A DNA stretch of 64,000 nucleotides from Combretum micranthum (GCA_024138025.1 JAMXBD010000389.1:806001-870000), one strand, 5' to 3'. Counted from the first letter of the stretch, positions 22,994 through 35,791 are shown. Numbers and translations are program-made. Notes: generated by a model not told the origin, from the sequence alone.

Positions 22994-23263
22994 TTGGATT
23001 TGCCAGGTGAATATAATGTGAGTGCTACCTCTAATGTTTCTAACTTAAGTCCTTTTGATGTAAGTGAAGCTAATTTGAGGACGAATCCTTTTGAGGAGGG
23101 AGGGAATGATGAAGACACAACTATGCCAAGCTTGCCACAACAATTTCAAGTACCTGAAGGAATGATTACTCAAAATAGAGCCAAGAAGCATCGAGAAGAG
23201 TTCCAGGGATTTATGCAGAAGTTTATTGAAGATTACTCAAAGTTTGCTAACGATGATTTGTAA
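22994..23263 (+). pseudogene. gypsy pol C-terminus running into the 3' LTR
   Basis: An 89-codon open frame (DLPGEYNVSATSNVSNLSPF) is the C-terminal tail after the integrase and crosses the 3' LTR boundary at 23107. It ends at a TAA inside the LTR after NRAKKHREEFQGFMQKFIED. The LTR start therefore doubles as coding sequence in the parent element. The corresponding region of the 5' LTR (17567-17730) carries a decayed copy. Confidence 0.7.
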
Positions 23264-23946
23264 CCGGAAATGAAGATATTTATTGTTGTTTATGCAACTT
23301 AGAAGGATAATGCAACACGACAAGCGAGACCAGACCAAAGCTAGCTCAAAGGGGCTAACTTACCATTAAATGCCGCTGGCCTATAATTAAAAGCCATTGG
23401 CCTACTGTCGGCATACAAATTATACATAATCAAATTTTTTAAGGCTGCTCGCTAAGTCACCCACTTTTGTATTAAAGGCCGCTAGTGTAGTTATTTAGGC
23501 CACCAGCTTTGTTTGTGCAATAGACATGTTTTATTTTGTGTCTTTTAGGTTCCCATTTTGTTATTATGGTAGTCCTTTGTATTTGTTTGAAGGAAAGATC
23601 ACTCTTGATTACTGAAATCCTTTGAGAGAAAATTCTTCTTTTTAAGTTCTTTCAAGAGCTTGTGAATTCTTCAAGAATTTGATATGCTTGTTGCGTTCTT
23701 CATTATACTAAAGTTCTTGATCGGTATTTCCTAAAGAGTCAAGATCTCTATATCAAGGTTCTTAGGATTATTTAACCAATGGGCCAAGGTTCTTTCATCA
23801 ATCCATACCAAAGTTCATAGAATTCTTAGATCTAGGGTCACATTCAATTATACCTTTGATTCTTTTTCAGAGATTTCATTAGGTCAACGTCCGCATTCGA
23901 TTCTTAGAGTTGGAGAAATTGCAAAATCCATGCCTAGTACGCATCA
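23107..23946 (+). repeat. 3' LTR of gypsy element
   Basis: 840 bp, TGATGAAGACAC...CGCATCA, followed by the target copy ACTTC at 23947-23951. Confidence 0.9.
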
Positions 23947-23951
23947 ACTTC

Positions 23952-24755
23952 TCAATAGGTATTGTGTAGTTTCTGGTCAAATGGTAAATTTTCACAAATC
24001 TTCTCTTTCTTTAGCCCATCTACTAAAGATGAAGTTAGGATGGACTATCCTGATACTTTTGACGTATATCCTATAGTCGAATTGGGAAAATATTCAAGCA
24101 TTCCCACGATGCGGGGTGGGTCTAAAACTCAAGTGTCGGCTTTTGATAAAGAGAAGACTGCACAAATTACAGGAATGGAAAATGAATTTATTATCAAAAG
24201 GAGGAAAGAAATTAATGATGAAATATATAACTAAATTCACGCATATTCTATGAGTGTTTAGATTTCCTAGGAGATGGGTTCAAGATGTAATTTCATTAAA
24301 TTCAATTTTTTGGTATGGAGAAATTAACTTAGAGAAGAAAATACGTTTAGAAAAATTGGGAGGACTTGACTCAGGGTAAGGAAAGAAGTGGCTTAGGATT
24401 CAAAGACATCCAATCTTTTAATTCAACCATATTAGGAAAATTAACTTGGAGAATCATCCGAAAGCATAATGCACTCTTGTCAAATTGCTTAAAAGCATCT
24501 ACTTCCCAAATATGGATTTTCTGAATTCTTAAAAAGGAAGGTAAAGTTTCCTAGGGATGGTAAACATCCTATACGGGAAGCAAGTTATTGCAAAGGAAAT
24601 TAATTGGGAGAGTTGGGAATGGAAACCTGGTTAACTTTTGGGAAGATCCATGGATTCCTAGAACAATTTATCATCATTTGTAAGATTTAAGAGTGATAGC
24701 TGTTTTAGGTAGGGAGAATTGAAGAATTTTTAGCCAAATTAGATTACATTTTAAA
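23952..24755 (+). mobile_element. LINE (L1) reverse transcriptase fragment, downstream piece
   Basis: Translation with a few stops gives the rest of an L1-type reverse transcriptase: SGQMVNFHKSSLS, then AYSMSVFRFPRRWVQDVISL (about 24240), SGLGFKDIQSFNSTILGKL (about 24390) and RVGNGNLVNFWEDPWIP (about 24610-24660). These are the conserved C-terminal motifs of plant L1 LINEs. It continues the frame interrupted at 17566 by the gypsy insertion. Neither the LINE 5' part nor a poly(A) tail was found. Confidence 0.85.
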
Positions 24756-24756
24756 A

Positions 24757-25060
24757 TTGATTACTATAATAAGACATAATCAAACTTAATTACGAAAATA
24801 AACCACTAATTTCACACGTGGGAAATGGGTGTTGTGCCAGACGTGTTGCATACTTTAAAAATGCACATTGTTCATCTACGTTCCGCATCTGAAAAGTGGG
24901 CAACCAGGGTGATGGACATCCTTCATATGAGCAGCAATTGTGATGCGCATCCTTCATATGCGCAACAGGTGCCCAATGAAAATCAAGCTATAATTAAAGA
25001 AAAGAGTATCATGCTATTAGGAAATGTATGACTATGTGAAAAAAACTGACCAAAACAAAA
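24757..25060. repeat. dispersed repeat related to 4735-4795
   Basis: The start (ATTACTATAATAAGACATAATCAAAC...AAATAAACCACTAA) is similar to the intron repeat near 4740. The remainder contains a tandem-like pair, CATCCTTCATATGAGCAG and CATCCTTCATATGCGCAA (about 24917 and 24949). No gene was seen. Confidence 0.4.
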
Positions 25061-25720
25061 CGAATAGTAATTTCCCCCCCCCTAAAATGGTCCGGTTTGA
25101 TGAAGGGTATATGATTCATGTTTCGATTCTGTATCCTAAGCCAAATCACATGGTTCAAATCGAATCGAACCATTTTACATATTAAAAAGAAAAATTCAAG
25201 CACATTTTTTTCAATTATAGCATTAAAAAAGAGTTTAATTCTTCTTAAATTATTGATTTAAATATGCATTCTTCATGAGAATGTAATTAAATTGGATATG
25301 TCTTATTTTAATTGTAGTGGTGTGTCTACATATAAGCTATTTTTCAGATTTTCAGCCTCTAATGTTATGACATTCTTCTTCATCTTTTTTTTTCCCTTTG
25401 TCTTACTTATTAGTACACTTTTATTGTCTAGTTAGTTGTTGGTTTATGCAATTGATAATGTGCTGATTAAAAGTGCAACAAATTAAAATTTGGGTTCATA
25501 TTGAGACAATATATTCTAGTTTTATCAAGTTTGGCTAGGATATCATTATAATTTGGAATGATTCAAGCAATGGGGGCCAACATATGATTTTAATTCCTCT
25601 ATGGTGAATAAAATCTCTTTCCACTGTAAGTTTTACATATTAATTATTTAGGTAAATGATTAACTTTAAATATTGATGGTTGTATTTCTATTACTAATAA
25701 ATGAAAAATGTAATGACACC
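25060..25720. repeat. dispersed repeat, copy 1 (second copy 47495-48120)
   Basis: The segment aligns by eye over about 600 bp with 47495-48120. Shared landmarks are CCATTTTACATATT, CTACA(T/A)ATA...CAGCCTCTA(A/G)TGT, CACTTTTATT...TTGGTTTAT and ATTAAAATTTGGG. Both copies are non-coding. It is probably a DNA-transposon or retroelement fragment of unknown class. Confidence 0.5.
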
Positions 25721-27904
25721 TACCAATATTTTTTTTAAATGAAAAAGAAATATGGTTCATATGCAAATCAAATTGAACTGATCCCTTTTCTGTTGTTTGA
25801 AAAAAATGAGGAGTCAAATCTTATAGTTAGGTTCGAATTTAAAAGAAAAAAAAATCAAATCATAGTATATGTTTAGTTTAGTTCAAGGGAGCAAAATGGA
25901 TTAGACAAACTAGACCAAGCTGCACTTCGACCAACTCTAGCAACATGGACCTTGGCATAGATTGGAAAACAAATTCTTCATCTCATATCATGGAGAGAAG
26001 TGTGGAAGCTAGTTATACACGTTGGATATTCAAATTGAAGTGATTTGTAGTTACGTGCTATTGCTACCTTAATTGTCAACAAGGGTTCTTCAACAAGTTG
26101 AGTAGAATGCACTAATGGTATAAAAGGCTATTATGGATGGAGGTAATTGACTAGGCTATCAATGGTTAATTAGGAACAATAACCTCAATATGAAGATTAT
26201 ATATGTTGTGGATATGGATATGAGTATTGAATCTATGGATTTATATGATGATTTTGTGTTCCTGACGTTGTAGATGTTTGTTATTTGTATTGTCTATTTT
26301 ATTAGTATTTTTCTATAAGCATAATCATTGTGTGTTATATGTCTCTTTATGGAGTTTCATTAGTGACCTCATAACTAATTTATATTGGATTTTGCTTTCT
26401 AGATATTGGAAATTTCTGGTAGAGAGAAGTTTTGTGCCTTACATGTCATTATTACTTATTAATAGACATCTCAGTTCAGTTCAATTCAAAAATTGAATTG
26501 GACCCACCAACTCATGGTTCGCAAAATAGGGAAATTGGCATTGGACCCATGAGAGCTAGGTCAATTCCTATAAGTTGGTTTTGATTCCTCTAGAACCTGA
26601 AGTTGCCAAATTTTTTTTTTCAAATAATTGAAATACAAAAAATTTCCCTCTATGTTACGTGTGTGCATATCCTAAAATTAATAAAATAAGTAATAAAAAC
26701 ATGTTTTAAAGAACTAATTTTTAAAATTGAATATCTAGATTTCTTCTAAAAACATTTTCTATTTCCTTTTAAGGTTAAAAAAACATAGTTGACACAAAAA
26801 AAAAGTCCAAATGTATTAAAAAAAAAAGAAAATAAAATTCAAATTCCAAGTGATGAAAATAGGATAGGTAAATAAATTACCTAACATGTCACACAAGTTT
26901 TATGTTTCCTGTGTCTTGAAACCAATTCACCAATAAAAGCATTTACCATTCTATTTACATTACAGACACAAACATAGGGTGGTATATGATTGTTTGAATC
27001 TAAAAAGGTATCCGTAAGGGTCTGTTTTAATGATCTGCATTTTATTTGTATTTGTATCTTATCTGAATCTGATTTGTGTTTTATCTATATGGTTTATTTA
27101 TGAGTAACAATATCTGTTTTTCATTTGTCTTTATTTTTTACATATAGTTTGATTGAAACAAACATGAAATGGATGTCAAATCAACGCCAAACAAATGAAC
27201 CAAATGCACTTTCTATTCATAATGAGGACCTTAGTCTCTCTCTCATATGTGTCTCTCTCTTTCCTTTTTGTCTTTAATCTTCACATTCTAAAAAAAAAAC
27301 ATATAGCATTGGAACAAACAAAGCAAAGTCTTCTTGTGCTTGAGTTTTTCCCATTTGGTTTTTGTCCTTTTTTTTTTTATGCTAGACCCATCTTGAACAA
27401 GTCAATTCTTCGAATCCATGGCTTAGTTCTAGCCTTGATGAGTCCTTACCTGCCTGGACCGCCCAAACTTACCAGAATTGGTGGATCCTAAGCTGGTTCA
27501 GAGCCATTGTGCATCAATAGTCCAGTTTTTAGTTTGAGAACTAGCGGTAATAGGTCGTGTTGGTTCCCAATTTGAAACCAACTCATGAAATGTTTACTTA
27601 TTAGTATAAAAGAAAAAAAAAACTATAATGGATTGTTAGTATATAAAATTTGGATGCTTTTACTTTGTCATAAATTATAAATAAATGGTTGTAACTGTTT
27701 AGATTATTGAAAGATAATGTAATATCATTATAAAGTCAATTTCTATTTTTTTAAATAATCTCAATAATTATGTATATGTGGTACGGTTAAACTAAAAAAA
27801 GAAAAAGAAAAGTGAATAAAAAGGATCTTTAAAAGGGAAAAAAATTATGGTGGATCTATATCTAACTAATACATCATTACTAACACTTTCATACAATAAA
27901 GAAC
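25721..27904. other. AT-rich intergenic DNA, no gene seen
   Basis: Open frames here are short and low in complexity. A worn Tourist-like MITE copy lies at about 27018-27210 (starts GGGTCTGTTTTAATGATCTG and has the internal TATCTG repeats of that family). Around 26480-26600 and 27430-27600 there are GGTTC/GAACC-rich stretches reminiscent of hAT-type non-autonomous elements, but no ends could be fixed. Confidence 0.35.
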
Positions 27905-28123
27905 AGGAAAAATATGGTATAAACGCCTATATTTATATGCTTTTTGCAAAATAGGACCCACATTGACTAAAACTAACATAACACTTTATAATATTAAAAT
28001 AAATGATGTGGCCATATGATTCAACATGTCTTATAATAATTTATCTTTCTTTCTCCCTCTTTTTTTCCCTTCTTTAGAAATTTTACTACAAAAATTTAAA
28101 ATATTCAATTATATTTATTAAAA

Positions 28124-28146
28124 TCTCTCTCTCTCTCTCTCTCTCT
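28124..28146 (+). repeat. (CT)n microsatellite
   Basis: A run of about 11 CT units lies inside the left arm of the Mutator-like foldback element. A shorter GA run is in the matching right arm (about 34770-34782). Confidence 0.85.
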
Positions 28147-28802
28147 ACTTTACGAAAAATTAAAAATATTCTATTATTTTATTAATTGAAATGGCACGTT
28201 TATAGTTAACAAGTAAGTTAATTTTTAATCATGGTTTGTTTGTTTCATTTTTTTTTTCTAGTTAGTTTGACATCTTATTTTTGTATCTTCAAATAGGTTT
28301 TGTTAAGAAAGAGATTCAGATAAAAAACATACATTTTTACACATAAGCAGACTAAATATATTAGATGCAAGATAAGATATATAATAAGATACAGATAAAA
28401 TACAAATATAGATAAAATGCAGATGAAAATTAGATAATTTAAATAGACCTTATTCAACCATTTATATTTTAATTTTATGTAAATATTCGTTTATAGTTTT
28501 GACAATAAACTTTATTTATTTTTTATTTCATAATTGAAAAGCATAAAATTTTCTACTTTCATGAAACTTTTAATAGGAATTAGCTTTATTAAAATGTACT
28601 TTCCAGTCTCCTGCTTAATTTTTCACTCTTGTTTAATTGTTTAAACAAAGTGAGAAAGAAGAGAGGAATGAGAGAAATAATGATTGGGAAGTGGAAAGAA
28701 AGCAATATGTTATGGGTTCAATTGGAAAGGATAGTACATTAGTGGAAAAAAATATAGTGATACTATTATTTGTAGAACAATTCAAAGAAGTGGACTTATT
28801 GT

Positions 28803-29313
28803 TGTATGTTGTAGGGTATTTCAAAATGAATAAGTCTCACATTCTTTAGACCGTCATAAGTCTTAGCCCAGTTTATGGGAATATTTTTATTTCCATGTGG
28901 TTTTTTATTTTAATAAAATTTAGGTATTATTAATTTTTTTTTCTATACCAAAACAAGCTTTTTACCATTTCATTAATATACTGTTGTTAAATTATCTTAT
29001 CTATTGGTTGTCATCTATATTTAATTATCTCTAATGAACCATCTTTATTAGCCTCTATCATTTATATTTGATTGTCTTCAGTATGCTGTTTTTCCTATTT
29101 ATTAGCTTCTTCCTCTCTTCTGAATTTTTTATCATTCTACTTCTTTACTTTAATTGCTGGGTTTCTCTTTTCATTTATCCTTCTACCATTTCCTGCTGCC
29201 TAGCTTTCCTTTGCTAGAAGGCTTATTGAATCTTGGGGATGCGCTTGTGTTTGGCGAATTATTCTTAAGGATAATGCTTAGCACTCCTCAAGCATACTTT
29301 TAATTTTACAACA
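28803..29313 (+). repeat. 5' LTR of copia element
   Basis: 511 bp, starting TGTATGTTGTAGGG and ending TTACAACA. The boundary could shift by a few bases, because TGTTGTATG three bases upstream would also give a TG start. Confidence 0.75.
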
Positions 29314-29331
29314 TTATTAAGGATAATCAAT

Positions 29332-32300
29332 ATGGCATCTGATCCTGTGCCTCTAGCGGTTAACGTTGCCACCGCTGCTATTCTAAAACTACTCCAAACA
29401 GTGCTTTGCTAAGCCCTTTTCAGATATATCGAAGATAGAAATCTTTCATGGAGACAATTTTAAGAGATGGTAGGAATGCATCTTCTCAGTTTTTTACATG
29501 TACAGTGTTGCATATGCTCTTACGAATGCTAAACCAACAGATTCAATGTCCAAACAAATGGAACTCTAGGTTCATGTGAACAAGTTATGTCGCCACACAA
29601 TCATAAGTACATTTATCTAATGAGTTTTTCGATGTCTACTATTCTTATAAGGAAGCAAAGGAGATTTAGGACTCCATGGTTACCAAATACACGGCTAAAG
29701 ATGTAGGGAAACAAAAGTTCATTATTGGAGAATCCTACAAGTAGGAGATCGTCGAGTACAGGGATATTAAAGTGCAGATCAATGAGTATCACAAGATGAT
29801 AGAAGACCTTAAATCTGAAAACATTAATTGTAGGAGGAGTTTGTAGCTAGCTTGCTCATAGAAAACTACCTCAATTATGAAGCGACTACAAACAACAACT
29901 TAAACATAAGCATAGGCAACTTTATCTTGCTGATCTTATCACCCACATCATAATTGAAGACACTAATTGAAAGGAATCTCGGGCTGCCAAAGGAAATGAG
30001 ATTGCAAGCAAGCAAATTTAGTGGATCACAAACTGCACAAGTCATACAAAAGGGATGAAAGGAAACCTGATTACAAGCCTAAAGTCAATAATCTCACTTT
30101 TAAGAAGAGATGCAATTGCTTCGTATGTGGCAAACTCGGCCATCATGCACCTTAGTGTAGAACGAGAATGGGAAGAAATGACAATCCTGCTAAACCAAAG
30201 ATAGATTTGGTTTAAACAGATGATATTATTGTTGCAGTCGTTTATGTGAATATACTGGCCAGTGTGAAAGAATGGGTCATAGATTTGGTGCTACTAGGCA
30301 CACTTGCACAAATAAAGATGCACGCATGACCTACACAAAAGTTCAGGAAGGAGAAGAATCTTTATACCTTAGTGATTCTAGAACTACCAAAGTTCTTGAA
30401 AAAAAGGAAAGGTACTTCTCAAACTACATTTGGCAAGAATTTAGCTCTTAATGAGGTGCTACATGTTTCTAACATTTGAACCAATCTGATTTCTTTGGCA
30501 TTGTTGGGAAAATTGGGAATAAAAGTGTTAATGACAAAAGATAATGTTTTTGTTCGCAAGGTTTATTGTAATCATGGTTTATTTGTACTTAATGTTTCTA
30601 AAGTTATGAATGAAAATGCCTCCTCTTTTACTGACTTGATTGTTTCTTGTGATTTATAACATCGTAGATTAAGACATGTTAGTATACCTTATATTAAGAA
30701 AATCTAATATGTTGGGTTATTTTCTAATATTAATTATTCAAGTATGATAAATGTGAAATTTATGGTGAATCTAAACAAAATAAGAAAACATGCGCATCTA
30801 TTTTTAGAGAATTTGTACTATTAAGTTTAATTTATGCTGATCTAGGTGACTTAAAACAAATCATGATTAGAGGAGGTGAAAGATATTATTTGACCTTTAT
30901 AGATGATTTTTCTAGATATACTAAGGTTTATTTGCTTAGAAATAAAGATGAAGCTTTTGACATGTTTTTAATATACAAAGTTGACGTAAAGAATCAATTA
31001 AATAAGAAAATTAAACAAATTATATCAGATAGAGGTGGTAATATGTCTTACTTAATGAATATTATGAAAAAGAAGGAATAATTCATGAAATAACTCCACC
31101 TTATTCCTCAGAATCTAATGGAGTAACTGAAAAGAAAAATAGACATTAAAAGAAATGATGAATTGTATACTTATAAGTTCTAATGCACCTGAAAATTTAT
31201 GGGGTGAAGCCATAGTAGTTGCATATCACTTGCAAAATAGGATACGTTATAGGAAAACAGGAAGAATACCTTATGAACTTTGGAAAGGTTATTCTCCTAA
31301 TTTGAAATATTTGAAAGTGTAGGGATGCCTTGCTAAAGTTATGCTTCTTGATCCTAAGAAAAGAAAATTAGGTTCTTAAACTTCAGCTTGCATATTTATT
31401 AATTATGTTGAACATGGCGCTGCATATAGATTTCTTGTATTAAAAAGCGATGTGTTGGATTCAATACAATCGTTGAGACAAAAAATATAGAGTTTTTTTA
31501 ATATGTTTCTCGTTTAAAATATAAAATTATTCCAAATACACCATCTTCTGAAAATGTTTATGAAAATACATCTGAAAATGTTTCTGGAAATGAATAATTA
31601 AGAAGAAGTAAAAGATAAAGGAAAGAATATTCTTTTGGAAATTATTTTTATACTCATCTTATTGAAAACGATCCATTAACCTTCTTAGATGCAATTTCCT
31701 TGTATGATGCACAATATAGGAAATAAGCTATTAATGTTGAAATTGATTCAATTTTACAAAATAAATTATGGGAATTGGTAGATTTACCTCCTGGAGCTAA
31801 ACCTATTAGTTGTAAAGGGGTTTTTAAAAAGAAATTAAATCATGATGGTTCATTTGATAAGTTCAACACTAGATTAGTTGCAAAAGGTTTTACTCAAAGC
31901 AAAATGTTGACTATTTTGATACTTTTGCCCCTATAACGAGAATTTATTCTATTCGAGTTTTGATTGGCTTGGCTTCAATTGATAAACTTGTTATTTATCA
32001 AATGGATGTAAAACAACCTTGCTAAATGATGATTTGGAAGAAGAAATTTATATGGTACAACTTGAAGCTGTGTTGTTCCAGGACAAGAAAAGTAAGTTTG
32101 TAAACTTCACAAATCTTTGTATGGTTTAAAACAAGCTCCTAAATAATAGCATGAGAAGTTTGACCAAGTTTTATTAGAAGAGTTTCTTTACTATTGAAGT
32201 TGATAATTGTGTTTATACAAAAATTGTTGATAATGATTGTGTTATTATATGCTTAAGTTTTGATGTAGTGCATAAAACTAAGTCTTTTCTTGCTTCTAAA

Positions 32301-33170
32301 TTTGATATGAAAAACATTGGTGAAGCAAATGTTATTTTTGGTGTTACAATCATAAAGAAGAATAATAGTATCATGCTATCGCAAGAACATTATATTGAGA
32401 AATTTCTTAAGAAGTTCAGACACTTTGATGTCAATCCTATGAGTACCCCTTATGATGCTAATACTTAGTTAAAGAAAAATAGTGGTGATACCATTACTTA
32501 ATCCGAGTATGCATAGATAATTGGAAGTTTGATGCCTTTAATGAATATTTCAAGACCTAACATAGCATATGATGTGTGTAGATTGACCAGGTATAAACCG
32601 AATCCCGATTATGATCATTGGACTGCATTAGTCAAAATGATGAAGTATCTGAGAGGTAATATGTGCTACGATATTCTATAGAGTGGATTCCATTATTAGA
32701 AGAACACAGTGATGCCAATTGGATCTTTAATTCAAATGAAACAAAATCCACTGGTGGTTGAATATTCACCCTTGGAGGTAGTGCAATTTCATGAAAATTA
32801 GCCAAACAGACTATCATAGCTAAGTCTACTATGGAGTCGGAGTTTATTGCTTTAAAATTGGCTGGTAATGAGGTTGAATGGTTAAGAAACTTCTTGGCAA
32901 ATATTCCATTAGGTTTAAAACCTCACTATCTATGTCTATGCATTGTGATTGTCAAGCAACAATATCTATTGCCAAGAATAAGTATTTCAATGGAAAGAAT
33001 AGACAACTCGATTGAGACATGATGTAGTAAGCAATTGCTAAAAGATGAAATTATCTCAATAGATTATGTGAAGTCAAAAAGTAATTTGGTCGATCCTTTG
33101 ACTAAACCTTTGGGGAGAAAATTAATAAGTGAAACATTGAAAGGAATGGGACTAAAACTATGTTAAGGTA
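29332..33170 (+). pseudogene. copia gag-pol relic
   Basis: Worn copia domains are in order. Gag includes LYLADLITHIIIEDTN near 29920. The zinc knuckle is near 30115 and pre-integrase near 30655. Integrase core reads YYLTFIDDFSRYTKVYLL (30885) and ISDRGG (31024). Reverse transcriptase reads ISCKGVFKKKLNHDGSFDKF (about 31805) and NIGEANVIFGVTI. RNase H reads SDANWIFNSNETKSTGG (about 32710), then AKSTMESEFIALKLAGNE (32820). More than a dozen stops interrupt it. Confidence 0.85.
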
Positions 33171-33734
33171 TCAACAATGATGGTAACCTAATGTATGTGA
33201 TTGGAGATCCCATGAAGTAGGTTCATATGGGTAATAACAAGTTATTAGTTGATTTGTCAAGCACTATAAATATTGTCCCTCCTATAGTGTGTGTAGTGTT
33301 AAACTACAAAGAAAGTGAGGTGGAGCAAAGTTCTTAATCAAATTCCATATCCTTTAAAGGTGGTGTATTGTGTCGTATACACTTAATGGAATGACCTATA
33401 TGAGTATGGAGTGAGGCCGCTCCTATGAGATTTGTGGCAAAATCTCTAGAGTACTCATGAATAACTAGGCATACATGGCCTATTAGCGCAAAACCGTGAT
33501 GAATAGTAGAAATCATGGTGTATATGTGATTGATGAGCATTTTAGGTTATAGTAAAAATTCTTTTTTCATAGAAGCATTAAGCTTCAAAATTTATTTTAT
33601 ATGCTATATCTCATTATTCTAGGTCTGGTTCATAGTCTTAAAGACACTAGATTCGAGGAATAATACTCATTTGAGAAAACACAGCATTTCTTTTATCTTT
33701 GTACTTTATCCTTTTGAAATATGTGAGGGATTGT

Positions 33735-34253
33735 TATATGTTGTAGGGTATTTCAAAAGGATTAAGTCCCACATTTCTTAGACCATCATAAGTTTGGCTC
33801 GGTTCATGGGAATATTTTTATTTTTGTGTTCTTATTTATTTTAATAAAATCTAGGTATTATTAATTTGTTTTATCTTTTCCCGAAACAAGCTCTTTGACA
33901 ATTTCATTAATATAGCGTTTTAAAATTATCTTATCTATCCATTATCATTATATTTAATTATCTTTGATATACCGTCTTTATTAACCTCTATCATCTATAT
34001 TTAATTTTCTTCAATATACCGTTTTTTCTATTTATTAGTTTCTTCCTCCCTCTTTGAATTTTTGCATCCTTTTGCTTCTTTACTCTAATTGTTAGGTTTC
34101 TCTTTTAACTTTTTCTGCTTATTTCCTACAACCATGCTTGCCTTCTCTAGAAGGCTTGTTGAATTCTAAGAGATACGTTTATGTTTGACGAATTATCCTT
34201 AAGGACAGTATTCAAGCATACTTTTAATTTTATAAAATTTGAATTTTACAACA
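33735..34253 (+). repeat. 3' LTR of copia element
   Basis: 519 bp, similar to 28803-29313. The first bases are mutated (TATATG for TGTATG), and a short insertion lies near the end (about 34232-34241). Confidence 0.75.
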
Positions 34254-34964
34254 ATTGTCCCTATTTTGTTTTTTGCATTTGTATCTATAAAGTAGAGAGA
34301 GGGATAGAAAGACATATCTATATTACTAATGGCAAGAGACACTTTTTGGTGTCTTTACTCTTCATAACTCTATTTTATTCATTTATTTATAATAAAAATT
34401 AAAATTATAACTCTTTTTTAAATTTAAATCACTCCCTTCATAAAACTCAAAACACCTTACTTTTTTTTTTTTTTAAATAGCCATTCCCCCTTTTCTTTAT
34501 CTTAAAAATTTGAAGTGGAATCTATAGTAAGAAAGATAGAAAAACCATAATATGTATAAAGTATTTTCTATTTGATCCAAAATCTACATATAACTTATTA
34601 GAGTAAAATATTTTAATGTTTTAGGATAAAATATTTAGGATTTTTTGCAATTAGTATTTTATGATTAAGTATAATTAAATCAGCACATGCAATGCAGGTA
34701 CAATATTCGTTAGTATTTTAATAAAATAATTGAATATTCTCAATTTTCCATTGTAAAATTTCTAAAGAAGAGAGAGAGAGAGATAAATTATTATGTGGCA
34801 CTCATATGATCATGTTATTTATTTTAATGCTTTAAAGTACCATGTCTGATTTCGTTAATTTAAAAATGTAGGCCCTTAATTGTATATTTTATGAATTAGG
34901 GCCATATTATGGAAAAAAGCATATAAATATAGGCTCTTGTGTCGCATTTTTCCTAATAAAGAAC

Positions 34965-35784
34965 ATATGGACATGCATCGCAATGGGTGTGCCAAAATAA
35001 ATAGAAATTGTTAAAAATATAAAATGATAAATCATTTACTTAGAATTTATAACGGATCAATTATAAAAAAATATTTATTGATAGCATCTTTGAGAATGAT
35101 AAAAATTAAAAAAAAAAATTCTTGAAGTGGATTTATTTTTTAACATATATTGATTTATTCCTTATAAATTATTCGAGGAAATGGGATATAGATGCATAAA
35201 AAATGTCATAAAAATAGAGGTAGGGGAAATTACTCTAATGTGTTTAGTTTAGTATGTGAGGGGAGAGGGAGAGAGGAGGAGGAGAGAGGATAGAGGATGG
35301 AAAGAAAAAAATTTAAGAAAAAGAAACGGGGTAGTTAAAAACCTGTATTATGCTTAAAATTACAATAATATTCACAAACTTCTCTATTTCATTATTGATA
35401 GATGTTTCAATGATTAGCAAATATTTTAGTTATAGGATACAAAATATGGAATTTGAAGAATAAATAAAAAATAAATAGTAAAAGCACCAAATGTTGCCAT
35501 GTTATTTTAATAATATAGATCAGATGCCATATGTGGGCAAGGGTTAAATATATCATTACCTCGACCATCCAAACAACTCTTCCACCAAGGTTTTAGAACC
35601 TTCCAAGGAAGTGACTCCAATTTTATCTTTCTTTACTGTCCACCACCTTTTTTTCTAATTTCATAACATGAAGAACCTTCCACTATTATTTTATTATTTA
35701 ATATATACATAATAATTACTTCAAAATAGTTCCTCAACACCATTCTATTTATTTTACCAATATACACTCAACACGTTATCACTT
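34965..35784. other. AT-rich intergenic DNA with diverged heat-shock-element segment
   Basis: No gene was seen. At about 35565-35665 a segment of roughly 110 bp aligns with 48625-48740 upstream of the heat stress factor gene (shared TAGAACCTTCCAA, GTGACTCCAATT and GTCCACCACC against CAGAACCTTCCAA, GAGACTCCAATT and TTCCACCACC). A purine-rich GAGAGG stretch lies at about 35258-35300. Confidence 0.45.
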
Positions 35785-35791
35785 AATCTTT

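Larger units (their letters stand above)
17567..23946 (+). mobile_element. Ty3/gypsy LTR retrotransposon nested in a LINE
   Basis: Two 840-bp LTRs (17567-18406 and 23107-23946) begin TGATGAAGACAC and end GCATTA or GCATCA. The target copies are ACTTT on the left and ACTTC on the right, 4 of 5 identical. A primer-site-like TTGGTATTAGAGC starts at 18409. Gag, protease, reverse transcriptase, RNase H and integrase follow in gypsy order, with many stops and frameshifts. The LTRs differ at roughly a tenth of positions by eye, so it is clearly older than the copia element at 6763. It inserted into an L1 reverse transcriptase gene. Confidence 0.93.
28803..34253 (+). mobile_element. decayed Ty1/copia LTR retrotransposon
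   Basis: LTR-like ends lie at 28803-29313 and 33735-34253 and share long stretches, for example ATGTTGTAGGGTATTTCAAAA and TTAATAAAAT(T/C)TAGGTATTATTAAT. Identical 5-bp copies ATTGT flank the element (28798-28802, 34254-34258). Gag starts at ATG 29332 (MASDPVPLAVNVATA). A zinc knuckle CNCFVCGKLGHHAP lies near 30115, integrase near 30835-31130, reverse transcriptase near 31790-32480 and RNase H near 32700-33010. Stops and frameshifts are very frequent, so it is older than the copia element at 6763. Confidence 0.85.
27905..34954. mobile_element. Mutator-like foldback element interrupted by a copia element
   Basis: Long inverted arms (about 250 bp) face each other: 27905 onward (AGGAAAAAT...GCCTATATTTATATGC) and the complement of the stretch ending at 34954 (GCATATAAATATAGGC...ATTTTTCCT). 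Immediately outside are identical 10-bp copies AATAAAGAAC (27895-27904 and 34955-34964), the target length expected of Mutator-like elements. Removing the copia element and one ATTGT copy leaves about 1.6 kb. The centre (28625-28802) has a short open frame of unknown identity. No transposase was seen, so it is non-autonomous. Confidence 0.82.
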
